Source: an uncultured Campylobacter sp. (GTDB taxonomy: Bacteria; Campylobacterota; Campylobacteria; Campylobacterales; Campylobacteraceae). Taken from it: a DNA stretch of 20,414 nt. Below, piece by piece: positions 1 through 7,737 of the stretch (the stretch's first letter is position 1; every line of letters begins with the position of its first letter). The stretch lies in the NCBI GenBank assembly GCA_900772495.1, contig CAAHEJ010000065.1:1-20414 (forward strand), read 5' to 3'. The translations under genes and the position numbers were made by a program. Below the pieces are notes generated by a model that saw nothing but the letters and a program-made list of their open reading frames with translations, was not told the origin of the DNA and searched no databases.

Positions 1-58
1 AAGCCGAGTAGGCGATAAACATTATAGCTATTTCAACGCTGATATTTACAACTTCCAT
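1..58 (-). CDS. 5' end of a membrane protein gene (partial)
   Basis: Only the first 19 codons are inside the window; the rest lies beyond base 1. The reading begins MEVVNISVEIAIMFIAYSA, a short polar start running straight into a hydrophobic segment, as in a polytopic inner-membrane protein. A good ribosome binding site (AAGGAG) sits about 6 bases before the ATG at 58. The pattern weakly recalls the N-terminus of sodium:solute symporters such as PutP, but 19 residues cannot establish the family. A TATAAT box at 211-206 could drive it with a leader of about 140 bases. Confidence 0.6.
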   Translation of the reverse strand, partial: MEVVNISVEIAIMFIAYSA

Positions 59-565
59 TTTAAACTCCTTTTGGATTTATCTTTGAATTTAAGGCTCTAA
101 TGCCTAAATTTCCATATCTTTGGAGCGAAAGACTCTGTCAAATAGTTTAATGAGCATTGCTTTGCCGTGTCATTTTTTGTCCTTTTTGGCATTTTTATTT
201 TTATAATTATAAAATAAAAAAGTCTCAATTAAAAAAAATCTCACACAAAAAATCAATTTATTTCTTTTTGTAACACTTCCTAAAATAAAAAATGTTACTT
301 TTTTGCAAGATTGAGTATTTTTGTTGAAAATCACACTTTAAATTTGACATTTGCTACAATTTTTCTTAAAAGAGCATTTTTAACCTAATTTAAGAAAACA
401 AAAAAAAAAAAATCTTTCACATTGAATTCACCTTGTGAATATCTTCGCAAAGTATGGTAAAATCGAACTTTAAGTTTTGGAATTTAAGAAAGGAATTTAA
501 TAAATTTTTAAGCTTTTTTGTGTATGGCTGTGAAAAGTTTGAATTTATCAGCGCAAAAACGCCCA
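59..565. other. Intergenic region, no convincing gene
   Basis: About 500 very A+T-rich bases between the partial membrane protein gene and the end of the J-domain gene. I see no ORF with a good start that does not overlap a neighbour. It contains a TATAAT box pointing left near 206-211, TAAAAT/TACAAT boxes pointing right near 463 and 354, a run of 13 A at about 400-412, and an imperfect inverted repeat (AGGC/GCCT) near 92-105. Confidence 0.6.
206..211 (-). promoter_or_regulatory. Putative sigma70 -10 box for the gene at 1-58
   Basis: On the minus strand TATAAT lies about 148 bases before the ATG at 58. It is the only good match between the ATG and the long A/T stretch. It would give a start near 199 and an unusually long leader. 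The sequence is symmetric (TTATAATTATAA), so a rightward promoter is equally possible. Confidence 0.3.
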
Positions 566-586
566 AACGCCTATAAACTAGGCGTT
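566..586. terminator. Hairpin at the end of the J-domain gene, possible bidirectional terminator
   Basis: AACGCCTA and TAGGCGTT form a perfect 8-bp stem around a 5-base loop. The TAG stop of the minus-strand J-domain gene (580-578) lies within it. A T-rich run (GTTTTTG) follows on the plus strand, and a weaker one (GGGCGTTTTTG) follows a few bases on in the minus direction. It may therefore end transcription from either side. Confidence 0.45.
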
Positions 587-1384
587 GTTTTTGTAAAGGG
601 CTTTGAGATTGTCGTAGGCGATTTGGATTTTTTCAAACTGCTCTCTGTTGTAAGCCATCTCGCTGTGGCTCTTGCCGTGATGAGAGTCAGGGTGATAGAG
701 CTTGACTAAAATCAAGTATTTTTGGCGAATTTGGTTAAGGTTGCAATCAGGCGTGCATTGTAAGGTCTGAAAATACGAGCTAAAAAGTTTAGCAAGGGCG
801 TTAAACTTCCATTTTTCGCTTTGTTTGCGCTTCATCTTGTGCTTAAACGCCTTATACTCGTCCTCATCGATACTAAAATCCACGCAGTATTTTAAATGCT
901 CGTTTGCGCTGGCAAAACTCTCAAAAAGCGTGGTAGTGCTGGCGTTTTTGTAAGGCACGATGAGAATTTGGCTTGCTGGGTTGTATTCGCAGCCGTGTTC
1001 TTTGAAATACTGCTTGACATAATGCACGAAAAGCTTGTCATTAGCGTTCAAACGCAGTAAAATTCCCGCTTCGTCAAATTCTACTTCGACTAAAATCACG
1101 GGTTTTAGGGTGTTTTCTTGCTTGAAATTCAGTTTAAATGTTTTATTGTAGGATTGTGCGAGTGAGCAAACGCCGTTTTTTTCGTCCGCACAACGCTTTT
1201 GTAAGAGTTTCAAAAAGTATTTGCGCTGTGGAATCTCGCTTTCTTCAAAAAAAGAAAAGATTTTATACTTTTTTCCCAGCACCTTGCTGAAATTTTTTTG
1301 AATCAAATCCTTGAAATAATGAAATACGCTTATATCATCGGTATTAACACTGATGGACGCCAAATTTTGCACTACTTGTATCAT
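578..1384 (-). CDS. J-domain (DnaJ-like) co-chaperone protein, J-domain at the C-terminus
   Basis: 268 residues from the chosen start. The last 60 or so residues read as a J-domain: a helix with QIRQKYLILVKLYHPDSH carrying the HPD motif that stimulates the ATPase of DnaK-type Hsp70s, then a helix ending FEKIQIAYDNLKALYKNNA. The N-terminal 200 residues match no domain I recognise and lack the Gly/Phe linker and CxxCxGxG zinc repeats of true DnaJ, so this is a specialised type III J-protein. I chose the ATG at 1384 because GGGAGAG lies just before it; an in-frame start at 1411 lacks a good site. It overlaps the 3' end of bpt by 41 bases, implying cotranscription and translational coupling. From memory it matches the C. 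jejuni Cj1034c/Cj1035c arrangement. The client is unknown. Confidence 0.8.
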   Translation of the reverse strand: MIQVVQNLASISVNTDDISVFHYFKDLIQKNFSKVLGKKYKIFSFFEESEIPQRKYFLKLLQKRCADEKNGVCSLAQSYNKTFKLNFKQENTLKPVILVEVEFDEAGILLRLNANDKLFVHYVKQYFKEHGCEYNPASQILIVPYKNASTTTLFESFASANEHLKYCVDFSIDEDEYKAFKHKMKRKQSEKWKFNALAKLFSSYFQTLQCTPDCNLNQIRQKYLILVKLYHPDSHHGKSHSEMAYNREQFEKIQIAYDNLKALYKNNA

Positions 1385-2132
1385 ATCTCTCCCATAAGAA
1401 CGCGCTCTCATCGAGTGATGAGGTGCGTTTTAATATCTCGTTGGGGGTATAATCGGCTTTATAGCTCAAAGATTTACACTCACGCACGAAATATCCAAGA
1501 TAAACATAACGCAAGCCCCTTGAATTCGCTATTTGTATCTCACTTAAAAGCGAAAACTTCCCAAGGCTCAAATCCGCATACTCAGGGTCATAAAAACAAT
1601 AAATACTCGAAATCCCGTCCGCTAAAATGTCTATCAAATCCACGCAGATGAGCTTTTCGCCGTCATAAAAGTCAAGCTCATACCCATAATCAAAGGCACT
1701 ATCCACATAAAGGTTGTAGTATTGCCTAAAATTCAGGCTGTTGATTTTCCAGCCGCGCTTGTCTTTCATAAATTCGTGGTATTTTTCATACAAAAACAAA
1801 TGCTCGTTGCTTAAATTTGGCTTTCTCAGCACGATTTGCGTGCGTAAGTTTTTGCGGACAACGCGCCTTTGGCTTTTGGAGAATTTAAATTCATCTGTTT
1901 TTATGCGAAGTCCCAAACACTGCGCACAATCCTTGCAAATGGGGCGCGAAAAATACGCCCCAAAACGCCGCCAGCCCCGCGAAACTAACTCTTGATTAAG
2001 GCTTTTAGGGCAATCTTGTATGAATTTATACTCCATAAAACACGCATTGTCCTTGATATACGGGCATTCGTCTTTGAGCGTGCAAAAGCTAATCTCCCTT
2101 GCTTGCCTTTGAAATGGTGCTTTTAATGTCAT
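1344..2132 (-). CDS. bpt: Aspartate/glutamate leucyltransferase (Bpt), N-degron pathway
   Basis: Member of the ATE1/Bpt family, which transfers leucine from Leu-tRNA to proteins with N-terminal Asp or Glu, marking them for ClpS/ClpAP degradation in the cytoplasm. Visible hallmarks are the N-terminal Cys-rich part (FCTLKDECPYIKD), the RGWRRFGAYFSRPICKDC block around residues 52-69, and the C-terminal GNAT-like fold with SSIYCFYDPEY, YVYLGYFV and LSYKADYTPNE. Length is 262 residues from the ATG at 2132, slightly above the usual 240 or so. I prefer this start because AAAGG lies 5-6 bases upstream. An in-frame GTG at 2192 also has AAGG before it and lies just inside a transcript from the -10 box at 2221, so a 282-residue form is possible. 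Substrate specificity (Leu onto Asp/Glu) is inferred from the family. Confidence 0.9.
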   Translation of the reverse strand: MTLKAPFQRQAREISFCTLKDECPYIKDNACFMEYKFIQDCPKSLNQELVSRGWRRFGAYFSRPICKDCAQCLGLRIKTDEFKFSKSQRRVVRKNLRTQIVLRKPNLSNEHLFLYEKYHEFMKDKRGWKINSLNFRQYYNLYVDSAFDYGYELDFYDGEKLICVDLIDILADGISSIYCFYDPEYADLSLGKFSLLSEIQIANSRGLRYVYLGYFVRECKSLSYKADYTPNEILKRTSSLDESAFLWERYDTSSAKFGVHQC

Positions 2133-2215
2133 TTTTACCTTTTTTTGAGGATTTGTGTCTTTTGTAAATATGAAATATAGGGCTTTTAACACACACCTTA
2201 AATTTTACTTGTAAC

Positions 2216-2221
2216 ATTATA
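2216..2221 (-). promoter_or_regulatory. Putative -10 box of the bpt/J-domain operon
   Basis: TATAAT on the minus strand, preceded by GC, with no clear -35, as is normal in Campylobacter. Transcription would begin near 2209, 77 bases before the preferred bpt start. Confidence 0.5.
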
Positions 2222-2356
2222 GCTTGTAAAACTTAACCATAAATTAAGTTTTTATAAGCCTTTTTTACATTTTAAATTTATGTAAAAGCTAAAATTTTTT
2301 TTAACCAAAACAAGACAAATTTTTGTCCATTTTGCGTGCTAAACTTTGCTTTAAAA

Positions 2357-2385
2357 AGTGCTTAAAATGCTTAAATTTAAGCACT
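2357..2385. promoter_or_regulatory. Palindrome, possible operator
   Basis: TGCTTAAATTTAAGCA at 2368-2383 is a perfect 16-base palindrome. The same stretch can also fold as a 10-bp stem, AGTGCTTAAA with TTTAAGCACT, around a 9-base loop (2357-2385). A TATAAA box begins at the end of the right arm (2385). The palindrome therefore sits where a repressor would cover the spacer/-35 of a rightward promoter for the DUF262 gene. Candidate binders include the WYL regulator encoded downstream; this is inference. Confidence 0.4.
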
Positions 2386-2470
2386 ATAAAAAATAAAATT
2401 TCACGCCTTTTCAAAATTTTGTGAATTTTTGTGGCTTGTTTAGGGTTTGTTAAGATATGCAAAATAAAAT

Positions 2471-2476
2471 TATAAA
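2471..2476 (+). promoter_or_regulatory. Putative -10 box of the DUF262 gene
   Basis: TATAAA, with a predicted start near 2483 and a leader of about 20 bases containing TAGGAGTG before the ATG at 2504. The TATAAA at 2385-2390 is an alternative. Confidence 0.35.
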
Positions 2477-2503
2477 CAAAATTTCAAAATTTAGGAGTGA
2501 AAA

Positions 2504-4489
2504 ATGGGAAACATTAGCGGTGAACAAACTTTAAGTAGTTTGTTTAATGGAAATTTTTATAGGATACCCGATTATCAAAGGGGTTATGCGTGGGAAGAAG
2601 AGCAGTTAGAGGACTTTTGGCAGGATTTGGAAAATTCCAAAGAACATAAACATTATACGGGTGTTTTAAGTCTTGAAAGAGTAGGCGATAAAGAAAAAGA
2701 AAAACCGCAATGGGCGAAAGATGAGGTCGCTAAAAATGGCGAGGCGTATTATATCGTTGATGGACAACAAAGAATTACTACAAGTATGATTTTACTTAAA
2801 GTAATTTTGGATTTTGTGAATAGTAAAGAATGGAATGAATTTGCGGGCGAGGAAACACAAGATTTGCACAAAAAATATATTGGAAAAGTGCGAAATGGCG
2901 AGAAATACTACTTCTTTGGATATACTTTTGACAATCCAAGCTATGAATTTTTGAAAACGCAAATTTTTGGTGATGAGTCAAGCGAATACAAAAGAGAAAG
3001 AAGTATCTATACTAAAAATTTAGCCTTTGCAAAAGAATTTTTTAGTAAAAAAATAAATGCAGAAAATGCCGAGATGATTTTTAAAATTTTAACGCAAAAT
3101 TTTGTTTTCAATGTATATAATATAGGCAATGATTTTGATGTATATGTAGCATTTGAAACAATGAATAACCGTGGCAAACCGTTGTCTAGTTTGGAACTTT
3201 TAAAAAATCGTTTGATTTATCTCAGCACAAAACTAAACGATAACGAAAAAAGCGAAAAAGGCGAAAAATTACGCAAAGATATTAACGAGCATTGGAAAGT
3301 CATTTATCAATATCTTGGCAAAAATTATGAAAATGTCCTTAAAGATGATGATTTCTTAAAAGTGCATTGGTTAATGTATTTTGATGAATATGAGCGTCGC
3401 AAAGGCAATCCACATAAGGAATTTTTGCTTGGAGAGTTTTTTACTTTAAGTAATCTCAATAAAACAATAACGGCTGAGACTATAAGCGATTATGCAAAAA
3501 ATTTAAGGGATTGTGTCGAGCATTATTATTTTTTATACAATTTAGACGACACGGAATACAAACGCAATCATAACATAAACGGAGATGATAATGAAATAAT
3601 TGTGTGGCTTGAAAAAATCCAAAGGCTTAATTTTGGTGCGTTTGAACCTTTGCTTGTGGCTGTTTTATATAAACGAACCGAGAATTTAAAAAAAGGCTTA
3701 AACAATGATAGAGATATAGTTGAACTTTTAAAACACATTGAAAAGTTTTTGTTTTTAATGTTTAGTGTTTCTTACAGACAAGCAAATTTCAAGGAACAAG
3801 ACATTTGCAAAAAAGCATTTGAGTATTTGGACAAAGAAGCTATAAATTTAAGTGATATACAAAATTTTATAAGAAAAATTTATTATGATACAATGGATTT
3901 AGGGGAACTTAAAAAGAAAATAGAAACCTATTTTAGAGAGGAAAGAGGCGGTTATTATAAATGGAAAGGACTTCGGTATTTTTTGTATGAATACGAAGAT
4001 AACTTACGCAAAAAAGAGGGTGTAGATTCAAAAATTAAATGGAATGATTTTATCAAATATGAAAAAGATAAAATAAGCATTGAACATATTTTACCGCAAG
4101 ATACAAAAAATGTGAAAGAGTGGAGTGAAATTTTAAAAAATGCCTTAAAAGATACGAGAGGACAAAATAGAAAACGATTGGAGCATCAACTTATAAATTC
4201 ACTTGGTAATCTCGTGCCGTTGAAACAATCCATAAACTCACAGCTTAGCAATAAGCCATATAGCGAAAAAATACAAAGATATATGAAAGGTTCTCAAAGC
4301 GAAATAGAAATAAGCCAAACAAAAAAATGGGATAAAAATGCCATAGTTAAAAGAAGTAAAAGGCTTTTAGACTTTATGTTTGAAAGATGGGAAATAAATG
4401 ATATTATCAAGCATTGGGAAGAAAATGATGAGAAAGAATGGGCAAAAGAACAAAGAGAAATGCAAGAAAAGCTGAATTTTAGTATATAA
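2504..4489 (+). CDS. DUF262/DUF1524 protein, GmrSD-type endonuclease-like (probable phage defence)
   Basis: 661 residues with the two-domain layout of single-chain GmrSD-type (type IV restriction) proteins. The N-terminal DUF262 domain has IPDYQRGYAW (residues 21-30) and VDGQQRIT (85-92), the ParB-like nucleotide-handling motifs. The C-terminal DUF1524 domain has the HNH-like signature: EHILPQ (from residue 527), NSLGNLVPL (from about 565) and LSNKPYSEK (about 580-590). Family members cut modified, for example glucosylated, phage DNA with NTP hydrolysis; whether this one does is inferred. The start has GGAG 6 bases upstream. Base composition is clearly lower in G+C than neighbours: two 60-base rows I counted gave about 13% and 32%, against 37% and 52% for two rows of the next gene. 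That suggests recent acquisition. No truncation or frameshift is seen. Confidence 0.88.
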   Translation: MGNISGEQTLSSLFNGNFYRIPDYQRGYAWEEEQLEDFWQDLENSKEHKHYTGVLSLERVGDKEKEKPQWAKDEVAKNGEAYYIVDGQQRITTSMILLKVILDFVNSKEWNEFAGEETQDLHKKYIGKVRNGEKYYFFGYTFDNPSYEFLKTQIFGDESSEYKRERSIYTKNLAFAKEFFSKKINAENAEMIFKILTQNFVFNVYNIGNDFDVYVAFETMNNRGKPLSSLELLKNRLIYLSTKLNDNEKSEKGEKLRKDINEHWKVIYQYLGKNYENVLKDDDFLKVHWLMYFDEYERRKGNPHKEFLLGEFFTLSNLNKTITAETISDYAKNLRDCVEHYYFLYNLDDTEYKRNHNINGDDNEIIVWLEKIQRLNFGAFEPLLVAVLYKRTENLKKGLNNDRDIVELLKHIEKFLFLMFSVSYRQANFKEQDICKKAFEYLDKEAINLSDIQNFIRKIYYDTMDLGELKKKIETYFREERGGYYKWKGLRYFLYEYEDNLRKKEGVDSKIKWNDFIKYEKDKISIEHILPQDTKNVKEWSEILKNALKDTRGQNRKRLEHQLINSLGNLVPLKQSINSQLSNKPYSEKIQRYMKGSQSEIEISQTKKWDKNAIVKRSKRLLDFMFERWEINDIIKHWEENDEKEWAKEQREMQEKLNFSI

Positions 4490-4502
4490 AAGGCTCAAAA
4501 AA

Positions 4503-5387
4503 ATGTCTCAAACCAAAACCGCTCGCCTAAACGCCCTTTATGAGCGACTTAAAAGCGCAAATGGCATAAGCATAAAGGATTTAGCCAAAGAATTTGAAGT
4601 AAGTGCTAAAACAATACAGCGGGATTTCAAGGCTTTGCAAAGGTTTGGGGCGTATAAAAGCGGGCGGTTGCTTTATTTGGACGAAAGCCTTGCCAAAGAT
4701 GAGCTAGCAAACGATGAACGCGTGGTGCTTGGCATTTTAAGCAAGCTCGCAAGAGCTAGCGGCAAGGGCTTTTATCTCAAAGCTAAACCCTTACTCACCC
4801 GCCTTTCACAGCAAATCGAACAACCCATCTACATAAACACCCAAAGCGAAAGCCTAGATGATAGCGATTTGCTGAATTTTGACTTCATCGAAAAGGCGAT
4901 TACAAAACGAGTGGAGCTTGCTTTTGAGTATGAAAGCAAGGCGTATCAAATCAAACCCTTTAAACTTGCTTATTTTGGGGGCTTTTGGTATGTTTTGGGC
5001 TTTGACAAAAAAGATGAGCTTTTTAAGAAGTTTTATTTTAAAGCTATGAAAAATCTACAAAGCCTTGAACGCTCTTTTGCACTTGATGAAAGGGTAGAAA
5101 AACGCCTTAAAAATGCTCATAGCGTGTGGTTTAACCTTGATGAGCCTTTTTTAGTGCGGCTTCTCATTGACAAAGAAGTGTCTAAATACTTCAAACGCCG
5201 TCATCTCATCGGTGCGACACTTTACGAGCAAACGGATGAAAGCATTGTTTTAGAGCTTGAAATTTCGCATATAATGCAAATCAAACCCCTAATCTACGAG
5301 TATATCCCACACATTCGCGTCATAGAACCAGCGTGGCTTAACGAAACGCTCAAAAAAGAACTCAGCGACTTTGCAAAAAGCCTATAA
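4503..5387 (+). CDS. WYL-domain transcriptional regulator with DeoR-type HTH
   Basis: 294 residues. An N-terminal winged helix-turn-helix (about 8-47, ISIKDLAKEFEVSAKTIQRD) is followed by a WYL domain (about 127-190) with FWYVLGFD at its core, then a C-terminal WCX-like extension (213-294) containing EPFLVRLLIDKEV and IRVIEPAWL. WYL proteins sense a ligand, often thought to be nucleic acid or nucleotide, and many repress or control phage-defence operons (BrxR and CapW are known cases). It starts 13 bases after the DUF262 stop, with AAAGG about 9 bases before the ATG, so the two are probably cotranscribed. The natural inference is autoregulation of the pair. Its composition resembles the rest of the chromosome rather than the DUF262 gene, so it may be older than its partner. 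It converges on the AAA ATPase gene, about 100 bases away. Confidence 0.88.
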   Translation: MSQTKTARLNALYERLKSANGISIKDLAKEFEVSAKTIQRDFKALQRFGAYKSGRLLYLDESLAKDELANDERVVLGILSKLARASGKGFYLKAKPLLTRLSQQIEQPIYINTQSESLDDSDLLNFDFIEKAITKRVELAFEYESKAYQIKPFKLAYFGGFWYVLGFDKKDELFKKFYFKAMKNLQSLERSFALDERVEKRLKNAHSVWFNLDEPFLVRLLIDKEVSKYFKRRHLIGATLYEQTDESIVLELEISHIMQIKPLIYEYIPHIRVIEPAWLNETLKKELSDFAKSL

Positions 5388-5489
5388 AAAAGGCGTTTAA
5401 CACGAATTTTTGTAAAAAGTTTGCAAAAAAGCATTTTGCGCGAATTTTCAAAGGTTGGCACACTTTGGCGCGTGTAAATTTTGCAAATT

Positions 5490-7685
5490 TTAGGCGAAAA
5501 ACCCAGCTTTTGCATTTTCGCCCTTTAAATCCTTAACTTTCACTTCCTCGCAAAGTCTTTCATAAAAATCCTTTGCGCCTTGTAAGGGCTTAAATTTGAT
5601 TTGTCTTTTTACCGCTGCAAAATCCCCAGCCACGAGATAATCAAGCCTTGCAACCTGCGTTTGAATGCTTTTTTGACAAGCAATGCCCAAAAATTTGCAT
5701 TCTTTTTCAAAAAGTTTCACTCTTTGGCTTTCATTGAGAGCCTTAAATTCAAGCTTTAAATCAAAACGGCGCAAACAAGCCTTATCAAGCCCGTCCATTA
5801 AATTTGTAGTGGCGATGAAAACGCCTTCAAATTTTTCCATTTGCACGAGCATTTCATTGACCTCGCTTATCTCCCAGCTTCTTGTGGCGTTGTTTCTATC
5901 TTGCAAAAAGCTATCCACCTCATCAAAAACAAGCACCGCGCCTTTGTTTTTCGCCTCTTTAAAGGCTTTGGCTATGTTCTTTTCGCTTTCGCCAAGCCAG
6001 CAGGATTTTAAATCACTTGCGGATTTTACGAGACAAGGGCGGTTTATCTTTTTGGCTATGTAGCGAGCGTAGGCGCTTTTGCCCGTGCCGCTTAAACCAT
6101 AAAGGCAAATTCTTGCGTTTGTGTTTGCTTTTATGCCCTCAGCAATGCTTTCTACATCGGCGTTTGTGTTGATAAATTCAGCCGAGTAGCTTTGAGGAAG
6201 TTCGGTTTTATCGGCTTTTGACTTTTTCTTTTTGCCAAATTTATGCTTGCTTTCTTGTGCTTTTAAGGTGTTTTTAATGAGCGTGATAAAATTTGCCGAA
6301 AAATCCCCATTTACCATACAGCTTATATCATAAGCCTTTTTGATGATGGCTGGGGCTAAATTTTTAGCATTTTTTGCAAAGTCAAAGGCTTTTTCATCAA
6401 GTTTGTCGCCACAAATTTTAGCTAAAATTTGCTCTCTTGTTTCTTTTTTAGGCACTTTGGCTTCAAGGACAAAGTCAAAGCGGCGAATTATGGCGTTGTC
6501 TATGCTAAAAATGTCATTTGTTATCCAAATAGTCGCCACTTTGTTGTTTTCTAAATTCTCATTCAAAAAGGCTTTGTTGTGAAGCCTTTTTTCGTGCCTT
6601 GATGAGCTTAAAATATCCTCCACTTCATCATAAAGCAAAATGTTTTGGCTTGGTTCAAGGAAGTGTTGGGCAAGCAAATATGAATTTAGCCTCTCCTCTC
6701 CGTCCGTAGCCTCGCCATCATCATCGTTGCTTTTTACTTTGTGAAGTTTCGCCCCGACACTTTGGGCGATGAGCTTGGCAAATTCGGTTTTGCCTGTGCC
6801 AGGTTCGCCGTAAAGTAGAATATTTACACCGATTTTCTTTTGTGCTAGTGCTTTTTTAAGGTAGTTTTGCACCAAATCAAACTCTTTTATATAGGCATAA
6901 TCGCTCTTTGAAAGCTCACTTTGTCCGCAAGGCGTGGCGAAATTTCGAGTGAGTGCATCTTTGCTGCCATACTCACTAAACAAAATGTCGATAAAATCGA
7001 TATTTGCAAAGCTAAGCATAGCGTATAAATCAATATAAAGCTTGGTTTCGATGATACACATTTTTTTGAGAATGCTGTCTTTATGGAGTGCGGTGGCTAT
7101 TTCTTTGTAAGGGCAGTCAAGCATTTGGCTGATGATGAGGATATTTTTCCTGCGTCCAGCCTTGTCAAAAATGCTTAAAAATTCCCTTAAAGCAGGCACT
7201 TCCTCAGCAATGGCGATGAGTTCAAGCAAGTCAAATTCGATATGATTTAAGCCCAAAGTCTCTTTGAGTAAGCATAAATTGCTATGCAAAACCTTGTGAG
7301 AGCCAAATTTACCTTGCTTTTGTAGTGTTTGTAGGGCGCAAAATTTGTCCGCACAAAGGCTTAAAATCTTGCTTTTATAAGCTCTTTTGTCATCGTGGTA
7401 GCTTGATAGGCTGTCGCAAATGTCATAAAAGCCTAAAAATTCAGCTATGCTGTCATAATCAGAGCTTGTTTTTCTGATGAAAAGATTAAAATAATCAAGC
7501 TCCACAAGGCATTTAAGCATAATAAATCTTGCCTTGTTTTGCAAATAATTTTGCTCTGCGCTGATGACTTTCTTTTGAAAAGCTGCGCTAGAATTTACAC
7601 CTTGCCTTGCGTTTAAAGTTGGTGTGCCTTTGGGCTTTGCCTTGTTTGCGTTTGCTTGTGCTGTGTTTGTGTTGTTTGCTTTCAT
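5490..7685 (-). CDS. Tandem AAA ATPase, function unknown
   Basis: 731 residues from the ATG at 7685, chosen for AAGGAGCAAAA immediately upstream; an in-frame start at 7760 has none. Residues 1-40 are low-complexity (Asn/Ala/Lys). About 45-280 is a helical region I do not recognise. Two AAA modules follow. Module 1 has Walker A GEPGTGKT (293-300), Walker B ILLYDEVED (349-357), sensor-1 ITND (388-391) and an RRFD finger (401-404). Module 2 has Walker A GLSGTGKS (530-537), Walker B VLVFDEVD (584-591), ATTN (625-628) and RRFD (639-642). Both modules look catalytically intact. A Lys-rich linker (475-495) joins them. Module 2 is SpoVK/FtsH-like, while module 1 is more divergent. No peptidase or membrane segment is present, so it is probably a remodelling ATPase of unknown substrate. 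It lies between the WYL regulator (convergent) and the gene at 8086-9006 (same strand). Confidence 0.88.
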   Translation of the reverse strand: MKANNTNTAQANANKAKPKGTPTLNARQGVNSSAAFQKKVISAEQNYLQNKARFIMLKCLVELDYFNLFIRKTSSDYDSIAEFLGFYDICDSLSSYHDDKRAYKSKILSLCADKFCALQTLQKQGKFGSHKVLHSNLCLLKETLGLNHIEFDLLELIAIAEEVPALREFLSIFDKAGRRKNILIISQMLDCPYKEIATALHKDSILKKMCIIETKLYIDLYAMLSFANIDFIDILFSEYGSKDALTRNFATPCGQSELSKSDYAYIKEFDLVQNYLKKALAQKKIGVNILLYGEPGTGKTEFAKLIAQSVGAKLHKVKSNDDDGEATDGEERLNSYLLAQHFLEPSQNILLYDEVEDILSSSRHEKRLHNKAFLNENLENNKVATIWITNDIFSIDNAIIRRFDFVLEAKVPKKETREQILAKICGDKLDEKAFDFAKNAKNLAPAIIKKAYDISCMVNGDFSANFITLIKNTLKAQESKHKFGKKKKSKADKTELPQSYSAEFINTNADVESIAEGIKANTNARICLYGLSGTGKSAYARYIAKKINRPCLVKSASDLKSCWLGESEKNIAKAFKEAKNKGAVLVFDEVDSFLQDRNNATRSWEISEVNEMLVQMEKFEGVFIATTNLMDGLDKACLRRFDLKLEFKALNESQRVKLFEKECKFLGIACQKSIQTQVARLDYLVAGDFAAVKRQIKFKPLQGAKDFYERLCEEVKVKDLKGENAKAGFFA

Positions 7686-7737
7686 TTTTGCTCCTTGTGT
7701 AGAATGATTAAGCGAAAGTTCGCCAAACTCTGACACA

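Larger units (their letters stand above)
2193..2503. other. Divergent intergenic region upstream of the DUF262 gene
   Basis: About 310 bases between bpt (leftward) and the DUF262 gene (rightward), extremely A+T-rich. No ORF is convincing. It carries the bpt -10 box, a long palindrome at 2357-2385, and two possible -10 boxes for the DUF262 gene (2385-2390 and 2471-2476). Confidence 0.7.

Noticed and set aside
518..709. Plus-strand ORF of 63 codons
   Set aside because: Most of it is antisense to the well-supported J-domain gene, with no good ribosome site.
5370..5489. Terminator between the WYL and AAA genes
   Set aside because: Only a 4-bp GCCT/AGGC stem overlapping the WYL stop was found, which is too weak to call.
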